From Pantoea sp050157905 (GTDB taxonomy: Bacteria; Pseudomonadota; Gammaproteobacteria; Enterobacterales; Enterobacteriaceae): a stretch of DNA of 64,000 nucleotides. The stretch lies in the NCBI RefSeq assembly GCF_050157905.1, contig NZ_JBKIWZ010000001.1, positions 806,001-870,000 of the forward strand, read 5' to 3'. Below the pieces are notes generated by a model that did no database searches, had not been told where the DNA came from, and saw nothing but the letters and a program-made list of their open reading frames with translations. Positions 1 to 9,013 of the stretch are shown here, in pieces. The number at the start of each line of letters is the position of its first letter. Within the stretch, counting starts at the first letter, position 1. The translations under genes and the position numbers were made by a program.

Positions 1-146
1 AGATGGTGCGACTTTGCCAGCACCATGCTCACCGAACCTTTCTGATAGCCGATGCGAATCTCTGCCGGGTCGGGTTCGGCTGCTTTAACCTGAAGGCTGG
101 CCAGCAGCAGACCCGCGACCAGCCACATTCCTGATCTCAGTTTCAT
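1..146 (-). CDS. ssuA: Aliphatic sulfonate ABC transporter substrate-binding protein SsuA (N-terminal part, cut by window edge)
   Basis: Only the first 48 codons are in the window. They encode a basic N-terminus, a hydrophobic secretion segment and an Ala-rich cleavage region (VKAAEP), followed by IRIGYQKGS and MVLAKS, which match the start of mature SsuA. SsuA is the periplasmic binding protein that delivers alkanesulfonates to the SsuBC importer. The ATG at 144-146 is preceded by AAGGAAG. It lies 9 bases downstream of the ssuE stop on the same strand, so the two are co-transcribed as in E. coli ssuEADCB. The rest of the operon lies beyond the left edge. Confidence 0.88.
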   Translation of the reverse strand, partial: MKLRSGMWLVAGLLLASLQVKAAEPDPAEIRIGYQKGSVSMVLAKSHH

Positions 147-155
147 AACGCTTCC

Positions 156-707
156 TTATACCGCCAGTGCGACGGGGTGGTGGTGACGGGTCAGTGCCAG
201 CCAGAAGGCGGCGACGGCTTCATCCAGACGCTGGGACAGGGCATCCTGCAGCTCGGGCTGACGGTCATAATGATTAATCTGATGATCCTCGGCGTAAACG
301 CCATGCAGGATCTCCTGCGCCTTTAAGGCGTTCAGCACCGGTTTCAGGGCGTAGTCCATTGCCAGCAGATGACCGGCACTGCCACCGCTGGCCAGCGGTA
401 ATACCACTTTATGTTCCAGGGCTCGCTCAGGCAGCAGGTCAAGCAGCGTCTTCAGCGCGCCTGAAAAGGAGGCTTTGTAAATCGGGGTTGCCACGATCAG
501 GCCATCAGCCGACGCCAGGTCTTCACGCAGTGCCAGCAGCGCAGGCGCGTCGAACCGTGCATTGATCAGATCGTCTGGCTGGAAGTTGTGAATATTCCAG
601 GGAATGACTTCGGCGCCACGGGCCTCAAGCTTGTGCTGACAGATCGTCAGCAGTGAGGTTGAGCGGGAGGGGAAGCGTGGGCTGCCTGCCAGCGTAATGA
701 CGCGCAT
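156..707 (-). CDS. ssuE: NADPH-dependent FMN reductase SsuE
   Basis: This 183-residue flavodoxin-fold protein supplies reduced FMN to the alkanesulfonate monooxygenase SsuD, releasing sulfite from sulfonates under sulfate limitation. The N-terminus MRVITLAGSPRFPSRS is the flavin phosphate-binding region typical of SsuE. ADGLIVATPIYKASFSGALK and LLDLLPERAL are also family hallmarks. I chose the ATG at 705-707 because AAGGAG lies 5 bases before it and it matches the E. coli start; an in-frame GTG two codons upstream has no ribosome site. It is the first gene of the ssu operon, followed by ssuA. In E. coli the operon is controlled by Cbl/CysB; I could not identify their sites here. Confidence 0.95.
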   Translation of the reverse strand: MRVITLAGSPRFPSRSTSLLTICQHKLEARGAEVIPWNIHNFQPDDLINARFDAPALLALREDLASADGLIVATPIYKASFSGALKTLLDLLPERALEHKVVLPLASGGSAGHLLAMDYALKPVLNALKAQEILHGVYAEDHQINHYDRQPELQDALSQRLDEAVAAFWLALTRHHHPVALAV

Positions 708-1451
708 GATCACTCCTTATAACCAAAAGTTATTGATTGGCGAAAATTGAGAACTAATGTCCTCATACTGTCAGAGCAGGGGAATGGGCTTAAATGATTT
801 ATCCGGCAAAGCAAGGGTGAAATCTGCAAATAGAAGCGGCAAGGGCTGCAAGTCGGTCAGTGCTTCCGATTATTCTTAAATCAGGCACAGGCAGGTGAAC
901 GATTCATTAAAAGAGATGATATGAGAAGTGCAAAATCGGCCGCTGGCAAAAAAAAACGCGTTTTTGTCTGATTGCTTAATGTTTTTTTTCTAATCAGAAC
1001 TTAAACAAAATAAAGCAGAGGCGATTACAGGCCGTTAAGCCAGACAGAAATCAGCGCGGGCGTGAAGAGAATGGCAGATTATTAAGATTAATCTCAGGGT
1101 AGATAGTGTAATAAAAATGAAGGAATGAGAAATTTTTTCACTCTTTCAGAGGTCCACTTACGCTTTTCTCCATCTGGTTACATCTCTTTAGTCAAAGAAT
1201 TTTAAATCGAACCTCAACATTTTTAACATTATTTTCAGTTATAGATGCACTTTGATTAACTGTGACTGGTCCATGAAACGTTAAGATGTTTTTTACGGCT
1301 GGTTTTTCTGGATAACCGGTTTAAGATAATCAGGCTCAACTCAGTCAATCATAATAACAGAGCCGTACTCTTTTCGACGTTTCGCCTCGGGTCAGGTCCT
1401 GCATCTGGCAGGTGAATCGTATTGTCATTTTCTAACAGCAGAGAATTTCAC
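708..1451. other. Gene-free AT-rich intergenic region between divergent ssuE and the glycosyltransferase
   Basis: About 740 bases with no credible ORF on either strand. The ssu operon promoter should lie at its left end. The right half (about 1080-1420) is markedly AT-rich, with many possible promoter elements but none I can assign. A short self-complementary AAAAACGCGTTTTT sits at 952-965. I see no tRNA, terminator or JUMPstart-like element. Confidence 0.6.
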
Positions 1452-2432
1452 ATGTCTGACATCCTGTTATCCGTTATTATTCCCACTTACAATGTTGAGA
1501 AATATATTGTTGAGTGCGTGGATTCTTTATTACGTCAGGTTAAAGCGCCCAATGAAATCCTCATTGTGAATGATGGTTCAACCGACAGAACGCTGGCTTT
1601 GCTTGAACAGAATTATGCCCATCTGCCGCAGGTGAAAATAATTACGACGGAAAACGCCGGTGCTGGTCATGCCCGCGATGTGGGTATCGAGGCGGCCCGC
1701 GGCCAGTTCCTGTTCTTCTGCGACCCGGATGATGTGGTGACGGACGGGCTGGTCACTGAACTGGCGATTGTCGCGGAAAAGCATCCGGAAACGGACCTGT
1801 TCTGCTTTAACTCCTCTGTCTATCGCGATGGTCAGATCGATGTCACCTCGCCAAAAGTGCGTCATGACATCTTTGGACAGCAAAAGCCGCAGGAGGTCCT
1901 GTTACACCTGCTGCGAAATGGCAGATATACCTCGGCGGCCTGGAGTTATATTGTCAGCAAACGGGTTGTTGAGCAGCACAAATTGCGGTTTGTTAAACGC
2001 GTTCATGAAGATCATAACTTTACCCTCTCCGCGTTTATCAAAAGTCAGCAGGCCTGGGTCAGCCGCCATGTCTATTATAAGCAGCGCATTCGTCACGGCT
2101 CACTGACCAACAGTACCAAGAGTAACGAGTTTTTTTACCAGCGCTACGACGCCTTTATGCATGCCTGGAATACCTTAACCGGTTCGCAGGTCAAATCTGC
2201 GTGGCGCAGTCAGCTGGAAAAAGCCTATTTAGTGCATTCGTTTCGCCTGATGATCTATTTATCGCTCTATAACGGCACGCCGGTACCAGAATATGTGATC
2301 AATGCCATCCGCTTTATGGGGCAGAACGTGAAAACAGAGAATTTCAAAGAGTGGCTACTGTTTAACAGGCCTGAGCTGTTTATTACGCTGCAGCACTATA
2401 AGGTTAAAAAAGAGCTGAAGCGCGCCGCCTGA
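1452..2432 (+). CDS. Family 2 glycosyltransferase (GT-A fold)
   Basis: A 326-residue inverting GT2-type glycosyltransferase. It opens with SVIIPTYN (about residues 7-14), has the nucleotide-binding NDGSTD at 40-45, an NAGAGHARDVG segment near 68-78, and a DPDD motif at 91-94 in the position of the metal-binding DxD. A VHEDHNF segment supplies the usual acidic pair of the acceptor region. Such enzymes add a sugar to a lipid-linked glycan at the cytoplasmic face of the inner membrane. The following gene is a flippase, which suggests a role in surface polysaccharide assembly; sugar and acceptor are unknown. I prefer the ATG at 1452 to an upstream TTG at 1422, because homology begins immediately after it. 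Confidence 0.85.
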   Translation: MSDILLSVIIPTYNVEKYIVECVDSLLRQVKAPNEILIVNDGSTDRTLALLEQNYAHLPQVKIITTENAGAGHARDVGIEAARGQFLFFCDPDDVVTDGLVTELAIVAEKHPETDLFCFNSSVYRDGQIDVTSPKVRHDIFGQQKPQEVLLHLLRNGRYTSAAWSYIVSKRVVEQHKLRFVKRVHEDHNFTLSAFIKSQQAWVSRHVYYKQRIRHGSLTNSTKSNEFFYQRYDAFMHAWNTLTGSQVKSAWRSQLEKAYLVHSFRLMIYLSLYNGTPVPEYVINAIRFMGQNVKTENFKEWLLFNRPELFITLQHYKVKKELKRAA

Positions 2433-2533
2433 ATCTGAAAATCAGCCTGATTCTGAAAAGTGTGAAGCAATATTGTTTATGCCTTTGCGAAATGAGAAGG
2501 TGAGACATGCAATGTGTATAAGGTTGTTGCGTC

Positions 2534-3835
2534 ATGGCAAAAGTTCTTGATAGAAGTCTGGTAATTAATATTTTCTCACTGCTGGCATATCGCGGTGCGT
2601 CGTTTCTGTTTCCACTGGCCACGCTGCCTTATCTTGCCCGTGTTCTGGGGGTAGAGCAGATGGGTACGCTGGCGCTGGCTATCGCCTGCGTCCTCTATTG
2701 CAGTACCATTTCAGACTGGGGGTTCAATGTCTTTACGACCAAAGATATTGCTCACCATCGTGATGACAAAGAGCGTGTCAGTCAGCTCTTCTGGTCAACG
2801 TTCAACGCCAAGCTGATGCTGCTGGTGCTCACCAGCGGCACATTACTGACGGCGACCTGGTTCAATCCTGCCTGGCATCCGCTGTTCTTTATCATCCTGG
2901 CGAACTGCACCACGCTGATTGGTTCACTCTTCTCCTTCGGCTGGCTGATGCAGGGTTTTGAAAAGCTGGGTAAGACGGCAATGATTGCCACCTTTGGTAA
3001 CTTCTGCGCGATTCCGCTGACCTTTCTGCTGGTTAAATCTCCGCAGGATACCTGGCTGGCCGCCCTGATTCCGGGTACGGTTTCAATCATCAGCGCGGCA
3101 ATTACCCTGAAATTCGTGCTGGAGATGAAGGTTATTGGCCGTTATCGCTTTGAACCGCGCGAAATTAAACAGCGCATCACCGACAGCCTGGACGTTTTTA
3201 TCGCGATTGCCGGTGCTAACCTGTTTAACAGCGTCAACGTGGTGATTCTTGCATCCTTCACGTCGACCTACATGGTCGGGATCTACAACGGTGCAGACCG
3301 CCTGCGTAAGGCGGCAAATTCCGTACCTGAGCAAATTGGCAGCGCCTTCTTCCCGCGTGTCAGCCATCTTTTTGGCCGGGATAAACGTGCCGCGATAGCG
3401 GCGACGCGCAAAAGTTTGTTGCTCTCATTCGGGCTGAGTCTGTCAATCGTCATCTTTACCTGGTTTTTTGCTGACCTCGTCGTTTCCATTCTGCTGGGGA
3501 AAGACTTTATTCCGTCGGCCGATGTACTGCGCGTCTTTGTACTCTGCTTCCTGTTCGGTAACGTCGCTTATCCGGCTGGCTTACAGATCCTGATCCCTCA
3601 TGGGCTGGCTCGCCAGCGTATGTGGGTGATGATGGCCGCAGGTGTGATTAACGTGCCGCTATGCTGTTTCCTGGCGTGGAAGTTCGGGGCGATTGGTGCG
3701 GCATGGTCGATGGTTGGTGCGGAAGCCTTTGTCTGCTTCGGTATCTTTGCCATCATGCATCGTCATGGCATCCTGCGGGAATACCTGTTTCCCTCTGAGG
3801 TTAAAAGCCAGCCGGTAAACGATTCCGCCGCGTGA
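2534..3835 (+). CDS. Polysaccharide/lipid-linked oligosaccharide flippase (Wzx/RfbX-like, MOP superfamily)
   Basis: A 433-residue, highly hydrophobic protein with many predicted transmembrane segments. The N-terminal LPYLARVLGVEQMGTLALA signature is typical of PST/Wzx flippases, which move undecaprenyl-linked sugars to the periplasmic side. It lies 101 bases after the glycosyltransferase on the same strand, and the two probably form one operon. No polymerase or further glycosyltransferase is present, so this is either a decoration module (one sugar added to an existing glycan) or a partner for enzymes encoded elsewhere. Substrate unknown. Confidence 0.82.
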   Translation: MAKVLDRSLVINIFSLLAYRGASFLFPLATLPYLARVLGVEQMGTLALAIACVLYCSTISDWGFNVFTTKDIAHHRDDKERVSQLFWSTFNAKLMLLVLTSGTLLTATWFNPAWHPLFFIILANCTTLIGSLFSFGWLMQGFEKLGKTAMIATFGNFCAIPLTFLLVKSPQDTWLAALIPGTVSIISAAITLKFVLEMKVIGRYRFEPREIKQRITDSLDVFIAIAGANLFNSVNVVILASFTSTYMVGIYNGADRLRKAANSVPEQIGSAFFPRVSHLFGRDKRAAIAATRKSLLLSFGLSLSIVIFTWFFADLVVSILLGKDFIPSADVLRVFVLCFLFGNVAYPAGLQILIPHGLARQRMWVMMAAGVINVPLCCFLAWKFGAIGAAWSMVGAEAFVCFGIFAIMHRHGILREYLFPSEVKSQPVNDSAA

Positions 3836-3934
3836 GATCAACGTAATTTACGTTAAGTTTCACTCTTCCCGCAGTTCGATTTACTTTTGCGCCAGAGCAC
3901 TTTACCATTCTGGCGCACAATTTCCCGTGCACCG

Positions 3935-3950
3935 ACTTAAACGATTGCTT
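3935..3950 (+). promoter_or_regulatory. Possible PurR-like operator upstream of pyrD
   Basis: A 16-base segment 20 bases before the pyrD start reads, on the minus strand, AAGCAATCGTTTAAGT. It matches 12 of 16 positions of the E. coli PurR consensus ACGCAAACGTTTTCGT. E. coli pyrD is known to be repressed by PurR. The match is imperfect and a chance resemblance is possible. Confidence 0.3.
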
Positions 3951-3969
3951 CCGTCTTTCAGGAGAGTGC

Positions 3970-4980
3970 ATGTTTTATCCTATCGTCCGACCGGCGCTGT
4001 TCAGACTCGACCCCGAGCGCGCGCACGAACTTACCTTTCAGCAGCTGCGTTTCATGAACGGCACCCCGCTGGATCTGTTCTATCGCCAGAATCTTCCATC
4101 GCGTCCCGTCACCTGCATGGGTCTGACCTTTAAAAATGCGCTTGGCCTGGCCGCAGGTCTGGATAAAAATGCCGAATGCATTGATGCCTTTGCGGCGATG
4201 GGCTTTGGTTTTGTTGAAGTCGGCACCGTTACGCCACGCGCGCAGGCGGGAAATGACAAGCCACGAATGTTTCGGCTGGTCGAAGCGGGCGGCATTATCA
4301 ACCGGATGGGGTTTAATAATCTCGGCGTCGATCATCTGGTTGAAAATGTGAAAAAAGCGCGTTTCAACGGTGTGCTGGGTATTAACATTGGTAAAAATAA
4401 AGATACGCCGGTTGAGCAGGGAAAAGAGGATTACCTTATCTGCATGGAGAAGGTATATGCCCACGCCGGGTATATCGCCATCAATATCTCCTCGCCCAAC
4501 ACGCCCGGCCTGCGTTCACTGCAATATGGTGAGGCACTCGACGATCTGCTTGCCGCCATTAAACAAAAACAAAAGGCGCTGGAGCAGCGTCATCTTAAAT
4601 ATGTGCCGGTGGCCGTAAAAATCGCGCCCGATCTGTCGGAAGAGGAGTTAATTCAGGTGGCGGACAGCTTAGTCCGTCATCAGATCGACGGCGTGATTGC
4701 CTGCAACACCACCCTGGATCGTTCGCTGGTGAGCGGTCTCAGACACGCGCAGGAAGAGGGTGGGCTGAGCGGGCGACCCGTTCAGTCGCGCAGCACGGCG
4801 GTCATCCAGCGCCTCTCTCAGGAACTGCATGGCCGTCTGCCGATTATCGGTGTAGGTGGCATCGACTCGCTGACCGCCGCGCGGGAAAAAATTGCCGCTG
4901 GCGCCACGCTGGTTCAGATTTATTCCGGCTTTATTTATCAGGGGCCAGGATTAATTAAAGACATCGTCACCCATCTCTAA
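3970..4980 (+). CDS. pyrD: Dihydroorotate dehydrogenase (quinone), class 2
   Basis: Membrane-associated flavoenzyme that oxidises dihydroorotate to orotate with quinone as acceptor, the fourth step of UMP synthesis. At 336 residues it has the usual class-2 length. The N-terminal amphipathic helix is present (FYPIVRPALFRLDPERAHEL). Family motifs include LGLAAGLDKNAE, FVEVGTVTP, NRMGFNN, the catalytic-serine loop INISSPNTPGLR, and the C-terminal IIGVGGIDS and YSGFIYQGP flavin-binding segments. AGGAGAG precedes the ATG. It is followed by zapC, as in E. coli. Confidence 0.97.
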   Translation: MFYPIVRPALFRLDPERAHELTFQQLRFMNGTPLDLFYRQNLPSRPVTCMGLTFKNALGLAAGLDKNAECIDAFAAMGFGFVEVGTVTPRAQAGNDKPRMFRLVEAGGIINRMGFNNLGVDHLVENVKKARFNGVLGINIGKNKDTPVEQGKEDYLICMEKVYAHAGYIAINISSPNTPGLRSLQYGEALDDLLAAIKQKQKALEQRHLKYVPVAVKIAPDLSEEELIQVADSLVRHQIDGVIACNTTLDRSLVSGLRHAQEEGGLSGRPVQSRSTAVIQRLSQELHGRLPIIGVGGIDSLTAAREKIAAGATLVQIYSGFIYQGPGLIKDIVTHL

Positions 4981-5129
4981 GACAATTCTCACAATGACTG
5001 GCCGGGGGGTTTATTTATCTCCCTGGCTCGTTTATATTTTGTCCTGCATGCTTTTTCAGCTTTTTCCTTATATTTGTTTTCGCTGAATTCTGCGCGATGT
5101 CTGGCGCAGCCGTAAATACAGGGCACAGG

Positions 5130-5672
5130 ATGAACATTAAACCCGACGATAACTGGCGCTGGTATTTCGACAGCAGTCACGACCGAATGATGCTCGATCT
5201 GGCAGACGGGATGCTGTTTCGTTCCCGCTATTCGCGCAAGATGCTGACGCCGGATGCCTTCAGCGACACCGGTTTTTGTGTCGACGATGCCGCCCTTTAT
5301 TACACGTTTGACGAAACCTGCCGGCAGTGCAGACTCAGCGGCAGCCATCGCGCGGAGCTGGTGCTGAATGCGCTGGTTGCCGCCCGCTTCCTGAAACCGC
5401 TGATGCCAAAAAGCTGGCACTTTGCCGCCTATGCCCCGGCGATGCAGCCGCGCGCCGGTGAGATGGTGCTGGTCACGCTGGCCGACGAGGGCGAGCAGGC
5501 CCGGTTGCTGGTGGTGGAGAGTGGTCATAACGCCGCGCTCTGTCTGCTGGCGCAGCCGGGATTAACGCTGGCGGGTAAAAGCATGGTGCTCGGCGACGCC
5601 ATCAAAGTAATGAACGATCGCCTGCAGCCCTGGTATGAGGAGGCCGCGCCGCGTTACGCCCGGGCGGTCTGA
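5130..5672 (+). CDS. zapC: Cell division protein ZapC
   Basis: A 180-residue cytoplasmic protein, exactly the E. coli length, that stabilises FtsZ protofilament bundles at the division site. Conserved blocks include IKPDDNWRWY near the start, DRMMLDLADGMLFRSR, RKMLTPDAF and GDAIKVMNDRL near the end. The start at 5130 matches the family N-terminus; an ATG at 5097 in the same frame would add 11 residues not found in homologues. The ribosome site is poor (GGGCACAGG directly before the ATG), so the start is chosen on homology. Its stop abuts the stop of the convergent ycbX. Confidence 0.93.
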   Translation: MNIKPDDNWRWYFDSSHDRMMLDLADGMLFRSRYSRKMLTPDAFSDTGFCVDDAALYYTFDETCRQCRLSGSHRAELVLNALVAARFLKPLMPKSWHFAAYAPAMQPRAGEMVLVTLADEGEQARLLVVESGHNAALCLLAQPGLTLAGKSMVLGDAIKVMNDRLQPWYEEAAPRYARAV

Positions 5673-6782
5673 TTATCGCAGTTCGACGTCGCCCGCCGGA
5701 ATGCAGCTACAGCTCAGCAGCGTGCCGTCCGGACGCACGACGCCCTTTTTCAGGGCTTTAACCTCACCGGTCACCAGATTCAGCCGGCAACTGCCGCAGA
5801 GTCCCGCCCGACAGGAGTAGGGGATGCGGAAGCCCTGCATCTCCAGCTGATCCAGCAACACCTGCTGATTATCCCCGGTAAACGACTGACCCTGAAAGGT
5901 GATGGTGACGGCGTCAGGTGCCTGACGTTCAGGTTGTAACCTTTCTGCCACGTTGCCTGCGCCATACGCGCGCGGTGTATGACGTTTCAGGATCTGCATC
6001 TCATCACCGGCTCGCACTACACCGCTGTTACGCGCAATCAGGTTCAGACCAAAATCGATATCCCCGCTCTCATCCTGCGCCGTGCGGAACGTCTGGAGCG
6101 TGGCCAGCGGATGACCGTCGTGATGCTTGCGCCCGCTCTCAGGGCTCACCGTCGTCAGTACGCAGCGGCTGCAGGGCTTGGTTACCTCGAAGATCACGTC
6201 GCCAATCTGCATCTCTGCCCAGCTATCTTCCTCCCAGGCGGTTGCGCCGCTGACGACCAGATTCGGCCGGAACTGCTCGATGCGAACGCTGGCCGGGCAG
6301 CGCTGCTGCAGATCGTGCAGCGAGGCACTGTTAACCAGCAAAAACGGGAAGCCATCGGCGAAGCTGAGCGGAATGTGATCCCAGGCTTTGACCCGGCGGG
6401 TGGGTTGCGGGCCGATCCAGCGCAGCTCGACCGCGCGCGGAAAGAACTGACTCAGCCACTGATTGATCGCCGCCGGGGCGATGCGGGCGGTGAAACGGTT
6501 GCCCCAGACTTCGGTGGGGTGCGGCTGGTCGGCGAAATCGCTGAAGCGGATTAGGGCGTGGCTGCCATCGGGGGCGGTCAGCGACAGGCCATCCGGCAAC
6601 AGCGCGGGCGTAAAGCGCACCATCTCCGGATACTGTCGCGCGGTAATAAAGGTGCCGTCGGTTTCTGTCACCATAAACAGCCGATCAAAGGCCAGCCCGC
6701 TGTCAGAGACCTGCGCATGCGACAGCGCCAGCCCTCGCATCGACTTTACCGGATGAATAAATAAGCGGGAAAGCGTGATCAT
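5673..6782 (-). CDS. ycbX: YcbX: MOSC-domain protein fused to a 2Fe-2S ferredoxin domain
   Basis: At 369 residues it equals E. coli YcbX, which takes part in molybdenum-cofactor-dependent reduction of N-hydroxylated base analogues such as 6-hydroxylaminopurine. An N-terminal beta-barrel (LFIHPVKSMRG) is followed by the MOSC domain (RCVLTTVSPESG with the cofactor-binding Cys region). The C-terminal plant-type ferredoxin domain has Cys ligands in SCRAGLCGSCRLN and LLSCSC. The ATG at 6780-6782 has AAGGAGAACACC before it; an ORF extension to 6809 has no support. Convergent with zapC. Confidence 0.95.
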   Translation of the reverse strand: MITLSRLFIHPVKSMRGLALSHAQVSDSGLAFDRLFMVTETDGTFITARQYPEMVRFTPALLPDGLSLTAPDGSHALIRFSDFADQPHPTEVWGNRFTARIAPAAINQWLSQFFPRAVELRWIGPQPTRRVKAWDHIPLSFADGFPFLLVNSASLHDLQQRCPASVRIEQFRPNLVVSGATAWEEDSWAEMQIGDVIFEVTKPCSRCVLTTVSPESGRKHHDGHPLATLQTFRTAQDESGDIDFGLNLIARNSGVVRAGDEMQILKRHTPRAYGAGNVAERLQPERQAPDAVTITFQGQSFTGDNQQVLLDQLEMQGFRIPYSCRAGLCGSCRLNLVTGEVKALKKGVVRPDGTLLSCSCIPAGDVELR

Positions 6783-6892
6783 GGTGTTCTCCTTAAACCC
6801 GACGCGCAATACAAAAGAAGCTAACTTTATGACATAGGTCTCCGATTCGCTATAATGCGCGACAATTTTCTCAAGAGTTAAAAAGTGACGAT

Positions 6893-9007
6893 ATGAATTC
6901 TCTGTTTGCCAGCACGGCGCGTGGGCTCGAAGAGCTGTTAAAAAGTGAGCTGGACGCGCTGGGCGCGCAGGATTTGCACGTGGTGCAGGGCGGCGTTCAC
7001 TACGAAGCCGACGATCGCGTCATGTACCAGAGCCTGATGTGGAGCCGTTTAGCATCACGCATCCTGTTGCCGCTGGGAGAGTTCGGCGTCTACAGCGATC
7101 TCGATCTCTATCTGGGTGTGCAGAGCGTGGACTGGCCGTCGCTGTTCAGCAACGACAAAACTTTTGTCGTGCATTTCAGCGGCACCAACGAATCCATCCG
7201 TAACAGCCAGTTCGGTGCGCTGAAAGTAAAAGATGCGATTGTGGACAGCTTTACCCGCCAGAATCTTGAACGCCCGGATGTTGACCGCGAGCAGGCCGAT
7301 ATCCGAATCAACGTCTGGCTGAACGGCGACCGCGCCAGCCTTGCGCTGGACCTCAGCGGCAATTCGCTGCATCAGCGTGGCTATCGTCAGCAGACCGGCC
7401 AGGCACCGCTGAAAGAGAACCTGGCGGCGGCGATCGTCCTGCGTTCCGGCTGGGAACCCTCCACGCCGCTGATCGACCCGATGTGTGGTTCGGGTACGCT
7501 GCTGATTGAGGCCGCGCTGATCGCCAGCGACCGCGCACCAGGCCTGCTGCGCAAACACTGGGGCTTCACGGCCTGGAATCGCTTTGATGCGGCGCTGTGG
7601 CAGGAGGTGAAAACCGAGGCGCAGAGCCGTGCACGGGCCGGCACCGCCGCTACGCAGGCGCGCTTCTTTGGCTATGATAACAATGGCCGGGTGCTGGAAT
7701 GGGCGCAGGCGAACGCCCGCCGTGCCGGTGTCTTTGAGCTGTTTACGTTTGCACAGCAGGATCTGCTGAAGCTGACCAACCCGGTCGATGCGACCGTTCA
7801 CGGCACCGTGCTGAGCAACCCGCCTTACGGTGAACGTCTGGAGAGTGAGCCTGCCCTGATTGCCCTGCACAGCCAGCTTGGCCGTCTGATGAAGCAGCAC
7901 TTCGGCGGCTGGAATCTCTCGCTGTTCAGCGCCTCGCCGGAGCTGCTGAGCTGCCTGCAACTGCGTGCCGATCGCCAGTTTAAAGCGAAGAACGGCCCGC
8001 TGGATTGCGTACAGAAAAATTATCAGCTGGCGGTTAACAGCAGCGAAAATGCCGGACAGATTGCGGAAGACTACGCTAACCGTCTGCGTAAAAATGTTAA
8101 GAAGCTGGAGAAGTGGGCGCGTCAGGAAGGCATTGAGTGTTACCGTATTTACGATGCCGATCTGCCAGACTACAACGTTGCGGTTGACCGCTATGCGGAC
8201 TGGGTGGTGATTCAGGAGTACGCGCCACCGAAGACCATCGATCCCAACAAAGCCCGTCAGCGCCTGTTCGACGTGATCAGCGCGACGCTGAGCGTGCTGC
8301 AACTGCCTGCCGATCGTCTGATTATGAAAACGCGCGAACGTCAGAAAGGCAAAGCGCAGTATCAGAAGCTCAACGAGAAAGGCGACTACTTCGAAGTTAA
8401 AGAGTTTAACGCGCGCTTCTGGGTGAACCTGACCGACTATCTCGACACCGGTCTGTTCCTCGACCACCGCATCGCCCGTAAGATGCTTGGGCAGATGAGC
8501 CAGGGCAAAGATTTCCTCAACCTGTTTGCTTACACCGGCTCCGCCAGCGTACACGCCGGTCTGGGTGGCGCGCGGTCAACCACGACTGTGGATATGTCGC
8601 GCACCTATCTTGAGTGGGCAGAGCGCAACCTGCGCCTCAACGGCCTGACCGGACGTCAGCACCGTCTGATGCAGGCAGACTGTCTGAGCTGGCTGAACGA
8701 AAGTGATGAGAACTTTGACCTGATCTTTATCGATCCGCCAACCTTCTCCAACTCAAAACGTATGGAAGAAAGCTTCGACGTCCAGCGCGATCACATGATG
8801 CTGATGCGTAACCTGAAGCGTCTGCTGCGTCGCGGCGGCACCATCATGTTCTCCAACAACAAACGCGGTTTTAAAATGGACATGGATGGCCTGAGAGCAC
8901 TGGGCCTGCAGGCGCAGGATATTACCCAGAAAACACAGTCGCAGGACTTCGCACGTAACCGTCAGATTCACAACTGCTGGCTCATCACCCATGCCGGTAA
9001 GGAATAA
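6893..9007 (+). CDS. rlmL: Bifunctional 23S rRNA m2G2445 / m7G2069 methyltransferase RlmKL
   Basis: A 704-residue fusion of two SAM-dependent methyltransferases acting on adjacent sites of 23S rRNA helix 74. The N-terminal half (RlmL) has a THUMP domain, the SAM motif DPMCGSGTLLIEAA and the catalytic NPPYGERL. The C-terminal half (RlmK) has NLFAYTGSASVHA and the DPPTFSNSKR loop. It starts with NSLFASTARGLEELL as in E. coli. uup follows 6 bases downstream and is presumably co-transcribed. Confidence 0.97.
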   Translation: MNSLFASTARGLEELLKSELDALGAQDLHVVQGGVHYEADDRVMYQSLMWSRLASRILLPLGEFGVYSDLDLYLGVQSVDWPSLFSNDKTFVVHFSGTNESIRNSQFGALKVKDAIVDSFTRQNLERPDVDREQADIRINVWLNGDRASLALDLSGNSLHQRGYRQQTGQAPLKENLAAAIVLRSGWEPSTPLIDPMCGSGTLLIEAALIASDRAPGLLRKHWGFTAWNRFDAALWQEVKTEAQSRARAGTAATQARFFGYDNNGRVLEWAQANARRAGVFELFTFAQQDLLKLTNPVDATVHGTVLSNPPYGERLESEPALIALHSQLGRLMKQHFGGWNLSLFSASPELLSCLQLRADRQFKAKNGPLDCVQKNYQLAVNSSENAGQIAEDYANRLRKNVKKLEKWARQEGIECYRIYDADLPDYNVAVDRYADWVVIQEYAPPKTIDPNKARQRLFDVISATLSVLQLPADRLIMKTRERQKGKAQYQKLNEKGDYFEVKEFNARFWVNLTDYLDTGLFLDHRIARKMLGQMSQGKDFLNLFAYTGSASVHAGLGGARSTTTVDMSRTYLEWAERNLRLNGLTGRQHRLMQADCLSWLNESDENFDLIFIDPPTFSNSKRMEESFDVQRDHMMLMRNLKRLLRRGGTIMFSNNKRGFKMDMDGLRALGLQAQDITQKTQSQDFARNRQIHNCWLITHAGKE

Positions 9008-9013
9008 GATTAC

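Noticed and set aside
952..965. AAAAACGCGTTTTT palindrome as a terminator
   Set aside because: Too short and AT-rich to be a stable stem, and no gene ends nearby.
7055..8554. 499-codon open frame antisense to rlmKL
   Set aside because: It mirrors the codon bias of rlmKL, has no ribosome site and no recognisable motifs; rlmKL on the other strand is certain.
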